Source: Methylobacillus flagellatus KT (GTDB taxonomy: Bacteria; Pseudomonadota; Gammaproteobacteria; Burkholderiales; Methylophilaceae). From it: a DNA stretch of 64,000 nt. Below the pieces are notes generated by a model. The model was not told where the DNA came from. It was given only the letters and a program-made list of their open reading frames with translations, and ran no database searches. The stretch covers positions 1,116,001 through 1,180,000 of the forward strand of contig NC_007947.1 of the NCBI RefSeq assembly GCF_000013705.1, written 5' to 3'. This document shows, one piece after another, positions 27,010 through 36,269 of this stretch; position 1 is the first letter of the stretch; the number at the start of each line of letters is the position of its first letter. Both the position numbers and the translations under genes were made by a program.

Positions 27010-28845
27010 TTAATGGGCATATTCTTCCAGTACTTCGAGGAACGCGTCCCCGTATCGTGCCAGCTTGGCCGCGCCTATGCCGCTGATGCGGCCCATTTCC
27101 GGCAGACTGCCGGGTTTCTGGTTGAGTATTTCCAGCAGGGTGCTGTCGTGAAAAATGACATAGGGAGGCACTTCCTGCTCGCGGGCAAGCTCCAGCCGCT
27201 TGGCCTTGAGTGCGAGCCAGAGCGGGTCGTCCTGCACTTCATTGTAGGCTTCGCGGCTGCGGCTCGCGCGCTCGGCTTTGCTTGAGCTTGCACGCACATC
27301 GGGTGGGTCGCTGCGCAGCCAGATTTCCGTTTCCCCGCGCAGCAATGGTCGGGCTTCCTCAGTAAGACGCAAGCCGCCGTAGCCTTCCATGTCGGTGGAG
27401 AGTAGCCCGGACGCCACCAGCTGGCGGAACACGCTGCTCCATTGCGCCTGGTTCAGGGCCTTGCCGATGCCGAAGGTAGACAACGACTGGTGGTTGAAGC
27501 GCTTGATCTGCTCCGTCGTCTTGCCCAACAGGATATCGATGAGGTGGCCCGCGCCGAAGCGTTGACCGCTGCGGAACACGCATGAGAGTGCCATGCGGGC
27601 TGCCTCGGTGCCGTTCCAGGTGTCCACCGGGCTGAGGCAGTTGTCGCACTGTCCGCAATTGCCCGGGTGCTGCTCACCAAAGTAGCGCAAGATGGCTTGG
27701 TGGCGGCAGGCCGTGGATTCGCAAAAGCCCAGCAGGGCGTCCAGCTTCTGCCGTTCCAGGCGCTTTCTCTCCTCCGGCGTGTCGCTGCCGTCGAGCAATT
27801 GGCGCATATTGACCACGTCACCCAGGCCATACACCATCCATGCGTCCGCATCCAGGCCGTCGCGGCCAGCGCGCCCGGTTTCCTGATAATAGCCTTCCAT
27901 ACTCTTGGGCAGGTCGAGATGGACGACGAAGCGCACGTTGGGCTTGTCTATCCCCATGCCGAAGGCTACGGTGGCGACCATGATGATGCCTTCCTCACGT
28001 AGGAAGCGCTGTTGGTTGGCCTGGCGCACTGTGGCGTCAAGTCCCGCATGGTAGGGCAGTGCATCCCAGCCCTGCTCCTTGAGCCAGGCTGCTGTTTCCT
28101 CCACCTTGCGGCGCGACAGGCAATAGATGATGCCCGCGTCGTTGGGGTGCTCGGATTCGAGGAAGCCGAGCAACTGCTTGCGGGCGTTGTTCTTCAGCGC
28201 TACGCGGTAGCGGATGTTGGGGCGGTCAAAGCTGGAAATGAATTGCCGCGCGTGCTCCAGTCCCAGGCGCTCGACAATTTCGTTGCGGGTCGGCGTATCG
28301 GCAGTGGCGGTAAGCGCGATGCGCGGTACTTCGGGGAATTCCTCGTGCAGCACCGTCAACTGACGGTATTCTGGCCGGAAGTCATGTCCCCATTGCGATA
28401 CGCAATGCGCTTCGTCGATCGCGAACAAGGCAATACCGAAGCGCTGCTGGATGTCATGCAGGGTGCTGAGAAAGCTCGGTGTCATGAGCCGCTCTGGCGC
28501 GACGTACAACACCTTCAGCTCTCCGCGCATCAAGGCCTGATAAACATGGCGTGCGGTATCGGCATCCAGGCTGGAATTGAGGAAGGCCGCCTGGATGCCA
28601 AGCTGGCGCAGGGCATCCACCTGGTCCTGCATCAAGGCGATCAGCGGGGAAACGACAATGCCGACGCCTGGTCGCAGCAGAGAGGGAATCTGGTAGCAGA
28701 GCGACTTGCCGCCACCTGTCGGCATGAGCACCAGCGCGTCGCCACCGTCAACCACATGATTGACAATGGCTTCCTGCTCGCCACGAAAGGCACTATAGCC
28801 AAAAGTTTGCTCCAGCAGTTGCTGGGCGGCAGTGTTTGCCTGCAT
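27010..28845 (-). CDS. recQ: ATP-dependent DNA helicase RecQ
   Basis: A 611-aa 3'-5' DNA helicase of recombination and fork repair. It has motif [17 protein letters not shown] ([14 protein letters not shown]), the RecQ-specific aromatic loop within it, motif V/VI ([26 protein letters not shown]), the zinc-binding cysteines ([15 protein letters not shown] with CGQCDNC), a winged-helix RQC region, and a C-terminal HRDC domain ([20 protein letters not shown]). Length and domain order match E. coli RecQ. It follows rhlE with a 12-bp gap on the same strand. Confidence 0.97.
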   Translation of the reverse strand: MQANTAAQQLLEQTFGYSAFRGEQEAIVNHVVDGGDALVLMPTGGGKSLCYQIPSLLRPGVGIVVSPLIALMQDQVDALRQLGIQAAFLNSSLDADTARHVYQALMRGELKVLYVAPERLMTPSFLSTLHDIQQRFGIALFAIDEAHCVSQWGHDFRPEYRQLTVLHEEFPEVPRIALTATADTPTRNEIVERLGLEHARQFISSFDRPNIRYRVALKNNARKQLLGFLESEHPNDAGIIYCLSRRKVEETAAWLKEQGWDALPYHAGLDATVRQANQQRFLREEGIIMVATVAFGMGIDKPNVRFVVHLDLPKSMEGYYQETGRAGRDGLDADAWMVYGLGDVVNMRQLLDGSDTPEERKRLERQKLDALLGFCESTACRHQAILRYFGEQHPGNCGQCDNCLSPVDTWNGTEAARMALSCVFRSGQRFGAGHLIDILLGKTTEQIKRFNHQSLSTFGIGKALNQAQWSSVFRQLVASGLLSTDMEGYGGLRLTEEARPLLRGETEIWLRSDPPDVRASSSKAERASRSREAYNEVQDDPLWLALKAKRLELAREQEVPPYVIFHDSTLLEILNQKPGSLPEMGRISGIGAAKLARYGDAFLEVLEEYAH

Positions 28846-28857
28846 GCTTGCCAGGTT

Positions 28858-30405
28858 CTAGCGGCGACCCCGGTTGGGGCGCTGCCCAGAGGTATTGTGG
28901 AATTGACGCTTGGGTGGCTGTGGCGGCACGAACAGCCCGACCTGCGGCATGGCCTGGTGGCGTGCGGCTTCGGACAAGAGCGGTTCCGGTTTTTTCTTGG
29001 CTTGAACCGCCTGGCCCTGGCCCTGAGGCTTGCTGCGTTGCGCTTGTGGCTGAGGCTGGCCTTGAGCCTTGGCCTGGTGATTCCGGCCTTGACGCGGCTT
29101 GTTGCCGGAGCGCGGTTCGGCGCTGTTGCCAGCCGCGTCACTGCGCTCACGCTGGGCTTGCGGACGGTTACTTTTCGTTTGGCGCGCTTGGGCAGGCTGC
29201 TGCCTGGGCGGGCGGCTTTCCACGCCTGGTTTATCACTGGGAACGAAAGCGCCGGGAATGTCCAGGCGCGGGATTTCACGCTTGATCAGACGCTCGATGC
29301 CCTTGAGCAGCTTGATTTCCTCGCCATCCACCAGAGAGACGGCAGCGCCCGAGCATCCTGCGCGGCCGGTACGGCCAATGCGGTGCACATAGTCTTCCGG
29401 CACGTTGGGCAACTCGAAGTTCACCACTTGCGGCAACTGGTCGATATCGAGGCCGCGCGCGGCAATATCGGTTGCCACCAGGACCGGCAGGGTACCGTTC
29501 TTGAATTCGGCTAGCGCCTTGGTGCGGGCGGATTGGCTCTTGTTGCCGTGAATCGCGGCAGCGGCGATGCCGTCCTTGCTGAGTTTTTCCGCAAGTCGGT
29601 TGGCGCCATGCTTGGTGCGGGTGAATATCAGCACCTGCTTCCAGTCGTGGTGGCGGATCAGATGCGCGACCAAGTCGCGCTTGTGCCCCTGGCTGACGAG
29701 GTGAACGGCTTGTTCGACCAGTTCGGAGGCCGTATTGCGTCTGGCCACTTCCACAAAGCCGGGGTTGTGCAGCAGGCCGTCGGCCAGCTCCTTGATCTCG
29801 TCTGAGAACGTGGCGGAAAACAGCAGGTTCTGGCGCTTTTTCGGCAGCAATGCCAGTACGCGCTTGATATCGCGGATAAAGCCCATGTCCAGCATGCGGT
29901 CTGCCTCATCCAGGACCAGAATCTCGATCGCGGACAGGTCTATGGTTTTCTGCGCTGCATGGTCAAGCAGGCGGCCGGGCGTGGCGACCAGAATATCCAG
30001 TGGCTTTTTCAGGCGCTCGATCTGCGGGTTGATGCCCACACCGCCGAACATCACCATGGATGTCAATTTCAGGTGTTTGCCATAGGTTTGTACCGATTCT
30101 TCCACTTGGGCGGCAAGTTCGCGCGTCGGGGTCAGGATCAGGCAGCGAGGCTGGCCGGGCTTGACCTTGACCGGCTTGGCATGCAACAGGTGAAGCACGG
30201 GCAGGGTGAAGCCCGCTGTCTTGCCGGTGCCGGTTTGCGCACCTGCCAGCAGGTCGCCGCCATTCAATACCAAAGGAATGGCCTGGGCCTGGATAGGGGT
30301 CGGGTGGGTATAGCCGGTATCTGCAATGGCACGCAGGATGGGTTCTGCCAGGCCGAGATCGGAAAATTGTAAGTTGGAAAGGGTAATGCTTACGTCAGTA
30401 GACAA
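28858..30405 (-). CDS. rhlE: DEAD-box RNA helicase RhlE
   Basis: A 515-aa ATP-dependent RNA helicase involved in ribosome assembly and RNA turnover. It shows the Q motif ([10 protein letters not shown]), [11 protein letters not shown] (Walker A), [48 protein letters not shown] and [10 protein letters not shown] in order. After residue about 380 comes a long low-complexity tail rich in Gln, Arg and Pro ([30 protein letters not shown]), typical of RhlE and used for RNA binding. It lies 12 bp upstream of recQ. The 237-bp region upstream (30406-30642) has no gene I can support. Confidence 0.95.
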   Translation of the reverse strand: MSTDVSITLSNLQFSDLGLAEPILRAIADTGYTHPTPIQAQAIPLVLNGGDLLAGAQTGTGKTAGFTLPVLHLLHAKPVKVKPGQPRCLILTPTRELAAQVEESVQTYGKHLKLTSMVMFGGVGINPQIERLKKPLDILVATPGRLLDHAAQKTIDLSAIEILVLDEADRMLDMGFIRDIKRVLALLPKKRQNLLFSATFSDEIKELADGLLHNPGFVEVARRNTASELVEQAVHLVSQGHKRDLVAHLIRHHDWKQVLIFTRTKHGANRLAEKLSKDGIAAAAIHGNKSQSARTKALAEFKNGTLPVLVATDIAARGLDIDQLPQVVNFELPNVPEDYVHRIGRTGRAGCSGAAVSLVDGEEIKLLKGIERLIKREIPRLDIPGAFVPSDKPGVESRPPRQQPAQARQTKSNRPQAQRERSDAAGNSAEPRSGNKPRQGRNHQAKAQGQPQPQAQRSKPQGQGQAVQAKKKPEPLLSEAARHQAMPQVGLFVPPQPPKRQFHNTSGQRPNRGRR

Positions 30406-30642
30406 GCTGAAACTCCATTATTCAAAGGGTGTTTTGTCGGCCTGTTACGATGACATAACTCCAATCTAGGCAGACAGCAGGAAGGTATCTGTTAGGATTC
30501 AAGACCGCTGCGCGGATTGGATGTAGCGCAGGGAATAGGGATTATACGGCAAAAACAGGCAAGCTGTGGCCATGCAGTTTGAAAATATCTCTGTCACCAT
30601 GCTGGCAAGGTGCTGATATCTGTGATGAGCACTGCCGGGAGC

Positions 30643-31356
30643 CTATGCCTGCCGCATCGGCGCTACTGCTGCCAGCATCGCTGCATCCAGCCAGCGCCAT
30701 GCCCCCGGTGCCAGGTCCTCCGGCAAATCAAGGCTGCCGATGCGGATGCGTTTCAACGCCTCCACCCGGTTGCTAACTGCGGCCAGCATGCGTTTGACCT
30801 GGTGGTATTTCCCCTCCGCCAGCGTCAGGTGCAGCACATGGTCGCCCACTATTTTCGCGGACAGTGCGGCTACCGGCGCCGGTTCGTCAAGCAGTTGTAC
30901 GCCGCTCAACAGCGAGGTAACTTGCGTTTCATCCAAAGGATGCTTGGTGGTGACCTCGTAGACCTTGGGCACCTTCCACTTTGGCGAGCTCATGCGATGG
31001 ATGAACTGTCCGTCGTCTGAAAGCAGCAGTAGCCCGGTCGTGTCCTCGTCCAGCCTGCCTATGCTTTGCACCCCGCGTTCCAGCAGCGGCGCAGGCAGCA
31101 GGCTGAAAATGCTGGGGTGGTGCTGCGGCTTGTGCGAGCATTCATAATGCGCTGGCTTATTCAGCATCAAGTACGCTTTTTCCCGGTATGTCCATGTCTC
31201 GCCACGCACGGTGAAAACAAGGTGTTCTGGGTCAAATTCGGTAAAGGGGAAATCACACACCTCGCCATTTACCGCGACCTCGCCGTGGCGGATCATCGAA
31301 CGGCAAATCTTGCGGGAGCCAAAGCCCTGCGAGTGCAGGATACGTTCAAGTTGCAT
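30643..31356 (-). CDS. rsuA: 16S rRNA pseudouridine-516 synthase RsuA
   Basis: A 237-aa enzyme that isomerises uridine 516 of 16S rRNA. It has an N-terminal S4 RNA-binding domain (MQLERILHSQGFGSRKICRS, IRHGEVAVNGEV) and the catalytic motif SIGRLDEDTTGLLLLSDDGQF, shown here as GRLDEDTTGLLLLSDDG with the active Asp after R-L, then MSSPKWKVPKVYEV and LAEGKYHQVKRMLAAV. The S4 domain and sequence order favour RsuA over RluE/RluB. It lies 12 bp after the DUF3617 gene. Confidence 0.93.
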   Translation of the reverse strand: MQLERILHSQGFGSRKICRSMIRHGEVAVNGEVCDFPFTEFDPEHLVFTVRGETWTYREKAYLMLNKPAHYECSHKPQHHPSIFSLLPAPLLERGVQSIGRLDEDTTGLLLLSDDGQFIHRMSSPKWKVPKVYEVTTKHPLDETQVTSLLSGVQLLDEPAPVAALSAKIVGDHVLHLTLAEGKYHQVKRMLAAVSNRVEALKRIRIGSLDLPEDLAPGAWRWLDAAMLAAVAPMRQA

Positions 31357-31368
31357 AGGGATCAGGAA

Positions 31369-31872
31369 TTAAGGTTGGTCAGTCGGAATATCGGCATCGC
31401 AGGCGGAATTCACCCACTTGCCAATGATGGTTGAGTTCTGGTTGACGGGCAGGCCCTGCGCAATGCCCTGCATGGAGATACGACCCTCGAAAGCGCTGTC
31501 GCTAAGCAAGGTCATGTCGAAGCGACCATTGCCCTGAATTGCGCCATTGCAGCTGATGTCCCCGGTGACTTTGTCGCCGCTGTGCTGGTAATTGCGCACG
31601 CTGCAACCGTCTTCCGTTTGCGGCAGCAGCGGTTGCTTGAGCTTTGCCTGCTCAGGCGTAATGCATTGCTGCGTCACGATTGCATGACCGCCGACAGGCA
31701 GTTCGATGCCGAATTGCCGCAACTGTTCCAGTTGCTCAGGCGCAATCGCGGGCAGGCCTTGTATCGTCACGGAGGTTTCCCACTGGCCCGGCTTGATCTG
31801 GTCGATGGCAAGCGCAGTGAAGGGACTGAGGAGCAAGGCGCAGAGAGATAATCTTGCAATGCGGTTAGGCAT
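31369..31872 (-). CDS. DUF3617 family exported protein
   Basis: A 167-aa protein with a signal peptide (MPNRIARLSLCALLLSPFTA, cut near ALA) and the family opening PGQWETSVTIQGLP. Three cysteines of the mature part (QQCITPEQA, DGCSVRNYQ, SCNGAI) recur in DUF3617. The second half is beta-rich (GRFDMTLLSDSAFEGRISMQ). Family function is unknown. It is upstream of rsuA with 12 bp between, on the same strand, probably co-transcribed. Confidence 0.85.
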   Translation of the reverse strand: MPNRIARLSLCALLLSPFTALAIDQIKPGQWETSVTIQGLPAIAPEQLEQLRQFGIELPVGGHAIVTQQCITPEQAKLKQPLLPQTEDGCSVRNYQHSGDKVTGDISCNGAIQGNGRFDMTLLSDSAFEGRISMQGIAQGLPVNQNSTIIGKWVNSACDADIPTDQP

Positions 31873-32059
31873 GGGCTAAGGGAATATTGATCATGAGAAG
31901 GCAAGTATAACACCCGGCAGGCAACTACTTCCGACCGGAAAAACCAACTAGTGGCAGCATGGGGAGTTGGTCCGCAGAGGCGCCCGGTTTCCGGTTTAGA
32001 ATATGCTTGGATATTCATGCATGTCCATGTTGTGCGACTCCCCATAATTTTGCGAGAAA

Positions 32060-32344
32060 ATGCCAATGAAACCCTGCATTACCTCTTTCATGATCCTTGT
32101 TTTTTGCCAAGTGCTTCCCGCTGGCGCTGGCGGGAGAAATTGTATCGATGAGGCTGGCAAGCGCCATGCCGACATCCTGGTGGAATGGTGCAAGGCAGTC
32201 AGCCCCGCCACGCATCCACCCTGCAATACAGCAAATAGCTGCGATTTGATCATAGACGAGATTAAGCGCGGCTGCGCCTTCGTCAGGCAAGAAGAAGCTT
32301 CGCCTTACTATTGCCAGCTGACCTATCCCCGCAACTACGAATAA
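32060..32344 (+). CDS. Small exported Cys-containing hypothetical protein
   Basis: A 94-aa protein not recognised as a family. The N-terminus (MPMKPCITSFMILVFCQVLPAGA) reads as a signal peptide. The mature part contains RNCIDEAG, EWCKAV, PPCNTANSC, RGCAFV and YYCQLTYP, that is six cysteines, suggesting up to three disulfides in the periplasm. GAGAAA stands just before the ATG at 32060, with a second ATG two codons later. The R-x-Y-x-C-x-D-x-x-G style opening seen in DUF4124 is only faintly echoed. It stands alone between DUF3617 and the phnA-type gene. Confidence 0.6.
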   Translation: MPMKPCITSFMILVFCQVLPAGAGGRNCIDEAGKRHADILVEWCKAVSPATHPPCNTANSCDLIIDEIKRGCAFVRQEEASPYYCQLTYPRNYE

Positions 32345-32517
32345 GGCAAGTTAGCCATACCCTTCTTAAGGGGTTGCCTCGGATCAAGACCGCGTGGCTC
32401 AAGGGGAGAGGGACGGTAAGTGTATAATAACCATGTTGCAGTATTGGTTAATCGGCAATCAGTCACGTGCTGGGGTTTGCCATGCAACATCTTTGTTTAA
32501 TCCAGAAGTGAGTCAAA

Positions 32518-32856
32518 ATGAGCGAATTACCTAATTGTCCCCAATGCAGTTCCAGCTATACCTACCAGGATGGCGCCTTATTCATCTGCCCGGGATGCGC
32601 GCATGAGTGGACAAGCGAGGACGAAGAGGCGGCGGGCAGCGATTTCATCGTCAAGGACGCCAACGGCAACCTGCTGCAGGACGGCGACACGATTAGCGTG
32701 ATCAAGGACCTCAAGGTCAAAGGTTCATCTCTTGTGGTGAAAGTAGGTACCAAGGTCAAGAACATCCGCCTGGTGGATAGCGACCACAATATCGACTGCA
32801 AGATCGACGGCATCGGCGCAATGAAGCTGAAATCGGAGTTCGTGAAAAAGGCCTGA
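32518..32856 (+). CDS. yjdM: PhnA/YjdM-type zinc-ribbon protein
   Basis: A 112-aa protein with an N-terminal zinc ribbon ([20 protein letters not shown] continuing GCAHEW, C-x2-C and C-x2-C) and a C-terminal SH3-like domain with [20 protein letters not shown] and [12 protein letters not shown]. This is the alkylphosphonate-utilisation PhnA/YjdM family, which despite its name has no proven phosphonate role. A TATAAT box at 32423-32428 is a possible promoter, with a weak -35. It is followed after 3 bp by csaA. Confidence 0.93.
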   Translation: MSELPNCPQCSSSYTYQDGALFICPGCAHEWTSEDEEAAGSDFIVKDANGNLLQDGDTISVIKDLKVKGSSLVVKVGTKVKNIRLVDSDHNIDCKIDGIGAMKLKSEFVKKA

Positions 32857-32859
32857 GTC

Positions 32860-33198
32860 ATGAACGACATCAGCTTCGAGGATTTTCTTAAGGTGGAATT
32901 GCGCGTGGGCGAAGTGGTTTCTGCCGAGATATTCGCCGCAGCCCGCAAGCCCGCCTACATATTGCATATTGATTTCGGTCAGGAGATTGGGATATTGAAA
33001 TCCAGCGCCCAGATTACCGTGCGCTACCAGCCTGATGACTTGATCGGCAAGCAGGTGGTGGCGGTGGTGAATTTTCCTGCGAAGCAGATTGGCCCGATTC
33101 AGTCGCAATGCCTGGTGACCGGGTTCCATGATGAGAATGGAGCAGTGGCTTTGTGCGTGCCGGATAAATTGGTGCCTAAGGGGGCGAAGTTGCTTTAG
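32860..33198 (+). CDS. csaA: tRNA-binding domain protein CsaA
   Basis: A 112-aa stand-alone tRNA-binding (OB-fold) domain, as in Bacillus CsaA, a dimeric chaperone-like protein connected with secretion. It begins MNDISFEDFLKVELRVGEVV, with the typical F-x-K-V-x-L-R-V-G, then YILHIDFGQEIGILKSSAQI, VVAVVNFPAKQIGPIQSQCL and ends LVPKGAKLL. Length matches CsaA (about 110 aa). It is tightly linked to the upstream zinc-ribbon gene and followed by a long AT-rich gap. Confidence 0.93.
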   Translation: MNDISFEDFLKVELRVGEVVSAEIFAAARKPAYILHIDFGQEIGILKSSAQITVRYQPDDLIGKQVVAVVNFPAKQIGPIQSQCLVTGFHDENGAVALCVPDKLVPKGAKLL

Positions 33199-33517
33199 AT
33201 ATGGCTTGTCAATTGAATTGAAGATGCATGTTCAGAAGTTTTATTGCGATTAATTAGTAAACAAGTTTAGTGCTTATGATAAAAGTCATCTACCTAAATT
33301 TTAGATGAGCTAATTGCTTATTCCAAGCCTGTAATATTGGAGTGGTTGGAAAGAGCATTGACTTAGGTCTTGATGCTTAAATACCATCTGGCTATCTAAA
33401 AAACATATTTAGAAGTGCAGTTGACCCGTGGCCTGTGAAATGTGTCATGCCCTTAATGTTCGGCCTCATTAGCACTACTACCATCCAGAACAATCATCTT
33501 TAACAGAGGAAAAACGT
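33199..33517. other. AT-rich intergenic stretch after csaA, no gene seen
   Basis: About 320 bp visibly richer in A and T than the flanks, with no open frame I can support, no terminator-quality hairpin and no repeat. It leads into a small gene at 33518. The shift in base composition could mark a past insertion or simply a regulatory region. Confidence 0.5.
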
Positions 33518-33646
33518 ATGCGCTTCAAGTGCGTTGAGTTTTCTTGGCGTGCAGCCTTTATTGGTCTTTATCTCACCCCAGAACGCGACAAGCTTTGGGT
33601 AACGATCGTGCCGTTTTTCCCGCTTTATTTCAAGAAGTCAACGTAG
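33518..33646 (+). CDS. 42-aa hypothetical protein in AT-rich gap
   Basis: A short frame, MRFKCVEFSWRAAFIGLYLT then PERDKLWVTIVPFFPLYFKK and ST. GAGGA lies seven bases before the ATG, a proper ribosome site. The sequence looks protein-like: aromatic and basic with alternating hydrophobics, reading as a small beta-rich domain. The remaining gap 33647-33830 before the convergent dhaK end has no gene. Small proteins of this general look occur in phages and plasmids, but I do not recognise a family. Its reality rests on the ribosome site and composition. Confidence 0.5.
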   Translation: MRFKCVEFSWRAAFIGLYLTPERDKLWVTIVPFFPLYFKKST

Positions 33647-33830
33647 TATCGAATTGGTTGCTTTTCGCATGCTTCGCTTTCATGCAGCATATCGGTGGAT
33701 GCAATGCTTAGGCTTAATCTGGCTGTCAGTCCCAGCTAGTTAGGGTTTATCCGCTTCAGGATCAAGATAAGGATGACCGTTTTTGGTAGATCAGGCCCCG
33801 ATTGAGGCCGGGTTAATAGTTATATGAGCT

Positions 33831-34820
33831 TTAGCACTGCCAGCGCAAGGCTGCAGTATGCACCGGACTATCCCAGTGCTGCCTGATTTCATCATCAAGC
33901 AGGGTGACGGTGATAGAGGCACCTGCCATGTCAAGGGCGGTGGTGTAGTTGCCTACCAGTGATCGACTGATGACCAGGCCTTGCGCTTGCAGCAGCTTGG
34001 CTGCGCTGTTGTAGAGCAGGTACAGCTCCATGAGCGGAGTGGCGGCGAAGCCATTGATCAATAGCAGCACCTCGCTGCCCGGTGTCGGCTTGAGGTCTTC
34101 CAGGATGGCGGCGACCAGGTCTGCGACGATGGCATCGGCGTTTCTCATCGCTTCGCGCCTGCGTCCGGGCTCGCCATGGATGCCGACACCCATTTCCAGT
34201 TCAGTGTCGCCAATATCGAAGGTTGGCCGGCCCGCTGCGGGCACGGTACAGCTGGTGAGGGCGACGCCCATGGAGGCGGTGCGGCTGTTGACCTTGTCGC
34301 CGAGCGCCTTGCAGGCGGCGAGGTCGGCTCCGGTCTCGGCGAGGCTGCCGACGACTTTCTCCACGATCATGGTGCCAGCCACGCCGCGACGGCCGGTGGT
34401 GTAGGTGGAGTTCTCCACCGCGACGTCGTCGCTGGTGAGCACGGTGGCGTTCTCGAACGTCAGCATCTCGGCCGCCATCTCGAAGTTCATCACGTCGCCA
34501 GCATAGTTCTTGACGATGAACAGCACGCCCTTGCCTGCATGTACGGCTTCGGCTGCGGCAAGCATCTGGTCGGGGGAAGGGGAGGTGAACACGTGGCCTG
34601 GGCAAGCGGCATCCAGCATGCCGTAGCCGACATAGCCGCTATGCAGCGGCTCGTGGCCCGAGCCGCCGCCGGAGATGATGGCGACCTTGTTTTCTGCTTT
34701 CTGCCTGCGGGTGAGGAAGTGCGGCTCCAGATTGAGGCTGACGATGTCCGTATGCGCCGCAGCAAAGCCACTCAGGCTTTCGGTGAGGATGTCGTCGACG
34801 TTGTTGATGAATTTTTTCAT
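33831..34820 (-). CDS. dhaK: Dihydroxyacetone kinase subunit DhaK
   Basis: A 329-aa subunit that binds dihydroxyacetone covalently. It starts MKKFINNVDDILTESLSGFA, has the substrate-binding GGGSGHEP (51-58), KNYAGDVMNFEMAAEM, and the active His215 in GVGIHGEPG. ATG 34820 is chosen because GGAGGAAGAGGAAAA stands directly upstream; the frame is open for 87 more codons but that part overlaps dhaL in another frame. It is the last gene of rpiA-dhaL-dhaK. In the PTS-type enzyme DhaK works with DhaL and a DhaM phosphodonor; no dhaM is in the window. Confidence 0.95.
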   Translation of the reverse strand: MKKFINNVDDILTESLSGFAAAHTDIVSLNLEPHFLTRRQKAENKVAIISGGGSGHEPLHSGYVGYGMLDAACPGHVFTSPSPDQMLAAAEAVHAGKGVLFIVKNYAGDVMNFEMAAEMLTFENATVLTSDDVAVENSTYTTGRRGVAGTMIVEKVVGSLAETGADLAACKALGDKVNSRTASMGVALTSCTVPAAGRPTFDIGDTELEMGVGIHGEPGRRREAMRNADAIVADLVAAILEDLKPTPGSEVLLLINGFAATPLMELYLLYNSAAKLLQAQGLVISRSLVGNYTTALDMAGASITVTLLDDEIRQHWDSPVHTAALRWQC

Positions 34821-34848
34821 GTTTTCCTCTTCCTCCTTTGCGCTGGCA

Positions 34849-35484
34849 TCAGACGGCCTGCTGCTTTGCCAATTCGGCAATGGTATGGATGATGATCTGG
34901 CTGCTGCGTGCGCCGGGATCGATATGGCCGATGGCGCGTTCGCCGAGGAAGGCGGCGCGGCCTTTGGTGGCGACCATGTCCTTGGTGGATAGCATGCCTT
35001 GTTCGGCAGCCTGCTGAATGGCGTCGAACACCTGGGCCGGTTCGGCATTGACGGCTGTGAGGCGGCTGAAGGTGTCAGCAACCGGGATCAGGGTATCCAG
35101 CAGGGTTTTTTCGCCAGCATCGGCCTTGCCACGCTGCTTGATGGCCTCGACGCTGGCATGGAAGGCGGCGGCAATTTCGGCCAGGCTGTTGAGGTCGCCG
35201 GCTTTTTCCACCTTGGCCATGGTCATGAAGAAGGTCGCGATCAGCGGGCCGGATGCGCCGCCTATGGTGGAAAGCAGTTTCATGCCGATGCGCTGCAGCA
35301 CGTCGGCAGGCGGTAGCGGTGCGAGCTCGTCACGCATGGCGAGCAGGGCGGCACAGCCGCGCTTGAGATTGATGAAGTGGTCGCCGTCGCCGATCTCGCG
35401 GTCCAGAGACTCCAGTTCGGCCTCGCTGTTGAGGACGGCGTCATTGACCGCGGCGATGGCTTCAAGGATGAATGCGGTTCTCAT
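34849..35484 (-). CDS. dhaL: Dihydroxyacetone kinase subunit DhaL
   Basis: A 211-aa nucleotide-binding subunit of dihydroxyacetone kinase. The Mg-ADP site is LDREIGDGDHFINLKRG, with G-D-G-D-H of the DhaL fold, followed by STIGGASGPLIATFFMTMA and KTLLDTLIPVADTF, as in E. coli DhaL (210 aa). Separate dhaL and dhaK genes are typical of the PEP-phosphotransferase form, in which bound ADP is rephosphorylated by DhaM. The ATG directly follows the rpiA stop (35485-35487), and dhaK begins 28 bp after this gene's stop. Confidence 0.95.
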   Translation of the reverse strand: MRTAFILEAIAAVNDAVLNSEAELESLDREIGDGDHFINLKRGCAALLAMRDELAPLPPADVLQRIGMKLLSTIGGASGPLIATFFMTMAKVEKAGDLNSLAEIAAAFHASVEAIKQRGKADAGEKTLLDTLIPVADTFSRLTAVNAEPAQVFDAIQQAAEQGMLSTKDMVATKGRAAFLGERAIGHIDPGARSSQIIIHTIAELAKQQAV

Positions 35485-36177
35485 TTAAATATTTCCAGGC
35501 CTCTTCCAGATTTCTTCCACCTGGCCGTTGTCGGCCACGAATACGGCATCGGCAAGCTCGTCGAACACGCCATGCTCGACAATGCCCGGGATGTCGTTCA
35601 GCAGCCGGTTGAGCTCATCGCTCTTGAAGGTTTTCGGCAGCGTGAGCTCCAGTACCAGGCTGCCGTGGGAGGTGATGGCCCAGCCATCCTTGGCGGCATT
35701 TTGCCGCAGGCTGCTTGCGATGCCCAGTTGTTGTAATGAGGCCTGGACCAGTTGCCATGCGAACGGGATGACTTCTAGCGGGATGGGGAATTTTTCGCCC
35801 AGGTGGCCCACCAGCTTGCTTTTGTCGACCAGCACGATGAAGCGCTCGCTGGCGCGGGCCAGCAGCTTTTCGCGCACGAGGTCGTAGCCGCGCCCCTTGA
35901 GCAGGGCTAGGTTGGTGGTGACCTCATCGGCGCCATCCACGTAGAGGTCGAGCCTACCAAGATGCTCGAGCGCCACCAACGGCAAGCCATGAGTCTGCGC
36001 CTGGATGGTGCTGGCTACGGAGCTCGCGGCTGCGGTGATATGCAGACCTTCGTCGCGGTGGCGCCGGGCCAGTTCCTCGATGAAGTAATTGGCGGTCGAG
36101 CCGGTGCCCAGGCCAACCACCATGCCGTCCTGCACGTGCTGTGCCGCCTGTATGGCGACGAGTTGCTTGTCGTTCAT
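35485..36177 (-). CDS. rpiA: Ribose-5-phosphate isomerase A
   Basis: A 230-aa enzyme interconverting ribulose-5-phosphate and ribose-5-phosphate. It begins MNDKQLVAIQAAQHVQDGMV, with the phosphate loop GLGTGSTANYFIEEL, the active-site region VDGADEVTTNLALLKGRG and REKLLARASERFIVLVD, and C-terminal DIPGIVEHGVFDELADAVFV. ATG 36177 has GGAGG upstream; the longer frame to 36252 would run into the promoter region. It heads an operon with dhaL and dhaK, coupling pentose phosphates (central to the ribulose monophosphate cycle, if the host is a methylotroph) with dihydroxyacetone phosphorylation. Confidence 0.96.
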   Translation of the reverse strand: MNDKQLVAIQAAQHVQDGMVVGLGTGSTANYFIEELARRHRDEGLHITAAASSVASTIQAQTHGLPLVALEHLGRLDLYVDGADEVTTNLALLKGRGYDLVREKLLARASERFIVLVDKSKLVGHLGEKFPIPLEVIPFAWQLVQASLQQLGIASSLRQNAAKDGWAITSHGSLVLELTLPKTFKSDELNRLLNDIPGIVEHGVFDELADAVFVADNGQVEEIWKRPGNI

Positions 36178-36269
36178 CGGTTTTCTCCTCCGTGTAGCGG
36201 GTGTTTTACGCGAGCTGTGAGCGATGAATCGAGTAAAATGGTCCGGTCTCAAGCTGCGTGCGATTTTTC

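Noticed and set aside
28012..29514. A 500-codon plus-strand frame antisense to recQ and rhlE
   Set aside because: It crosses two well-supported helicase genes and its low-complexity Leu/Arg part mirrors the Gln/Arg tail of rhlE; no motif or ribosome site.
33780..33830. Terminator after dhaK
   Set aside because: Only a 4-bp GC stem can be drawn and no T-run follows on the minus strand.
34821..35081. N-terminal extension of dhaK by 87 codons
   Set aside because: The extension overlaps dhaL in another frame, is Pro/Ser-rich noise, and a strong ribosome site directly precedes MKKFINN.
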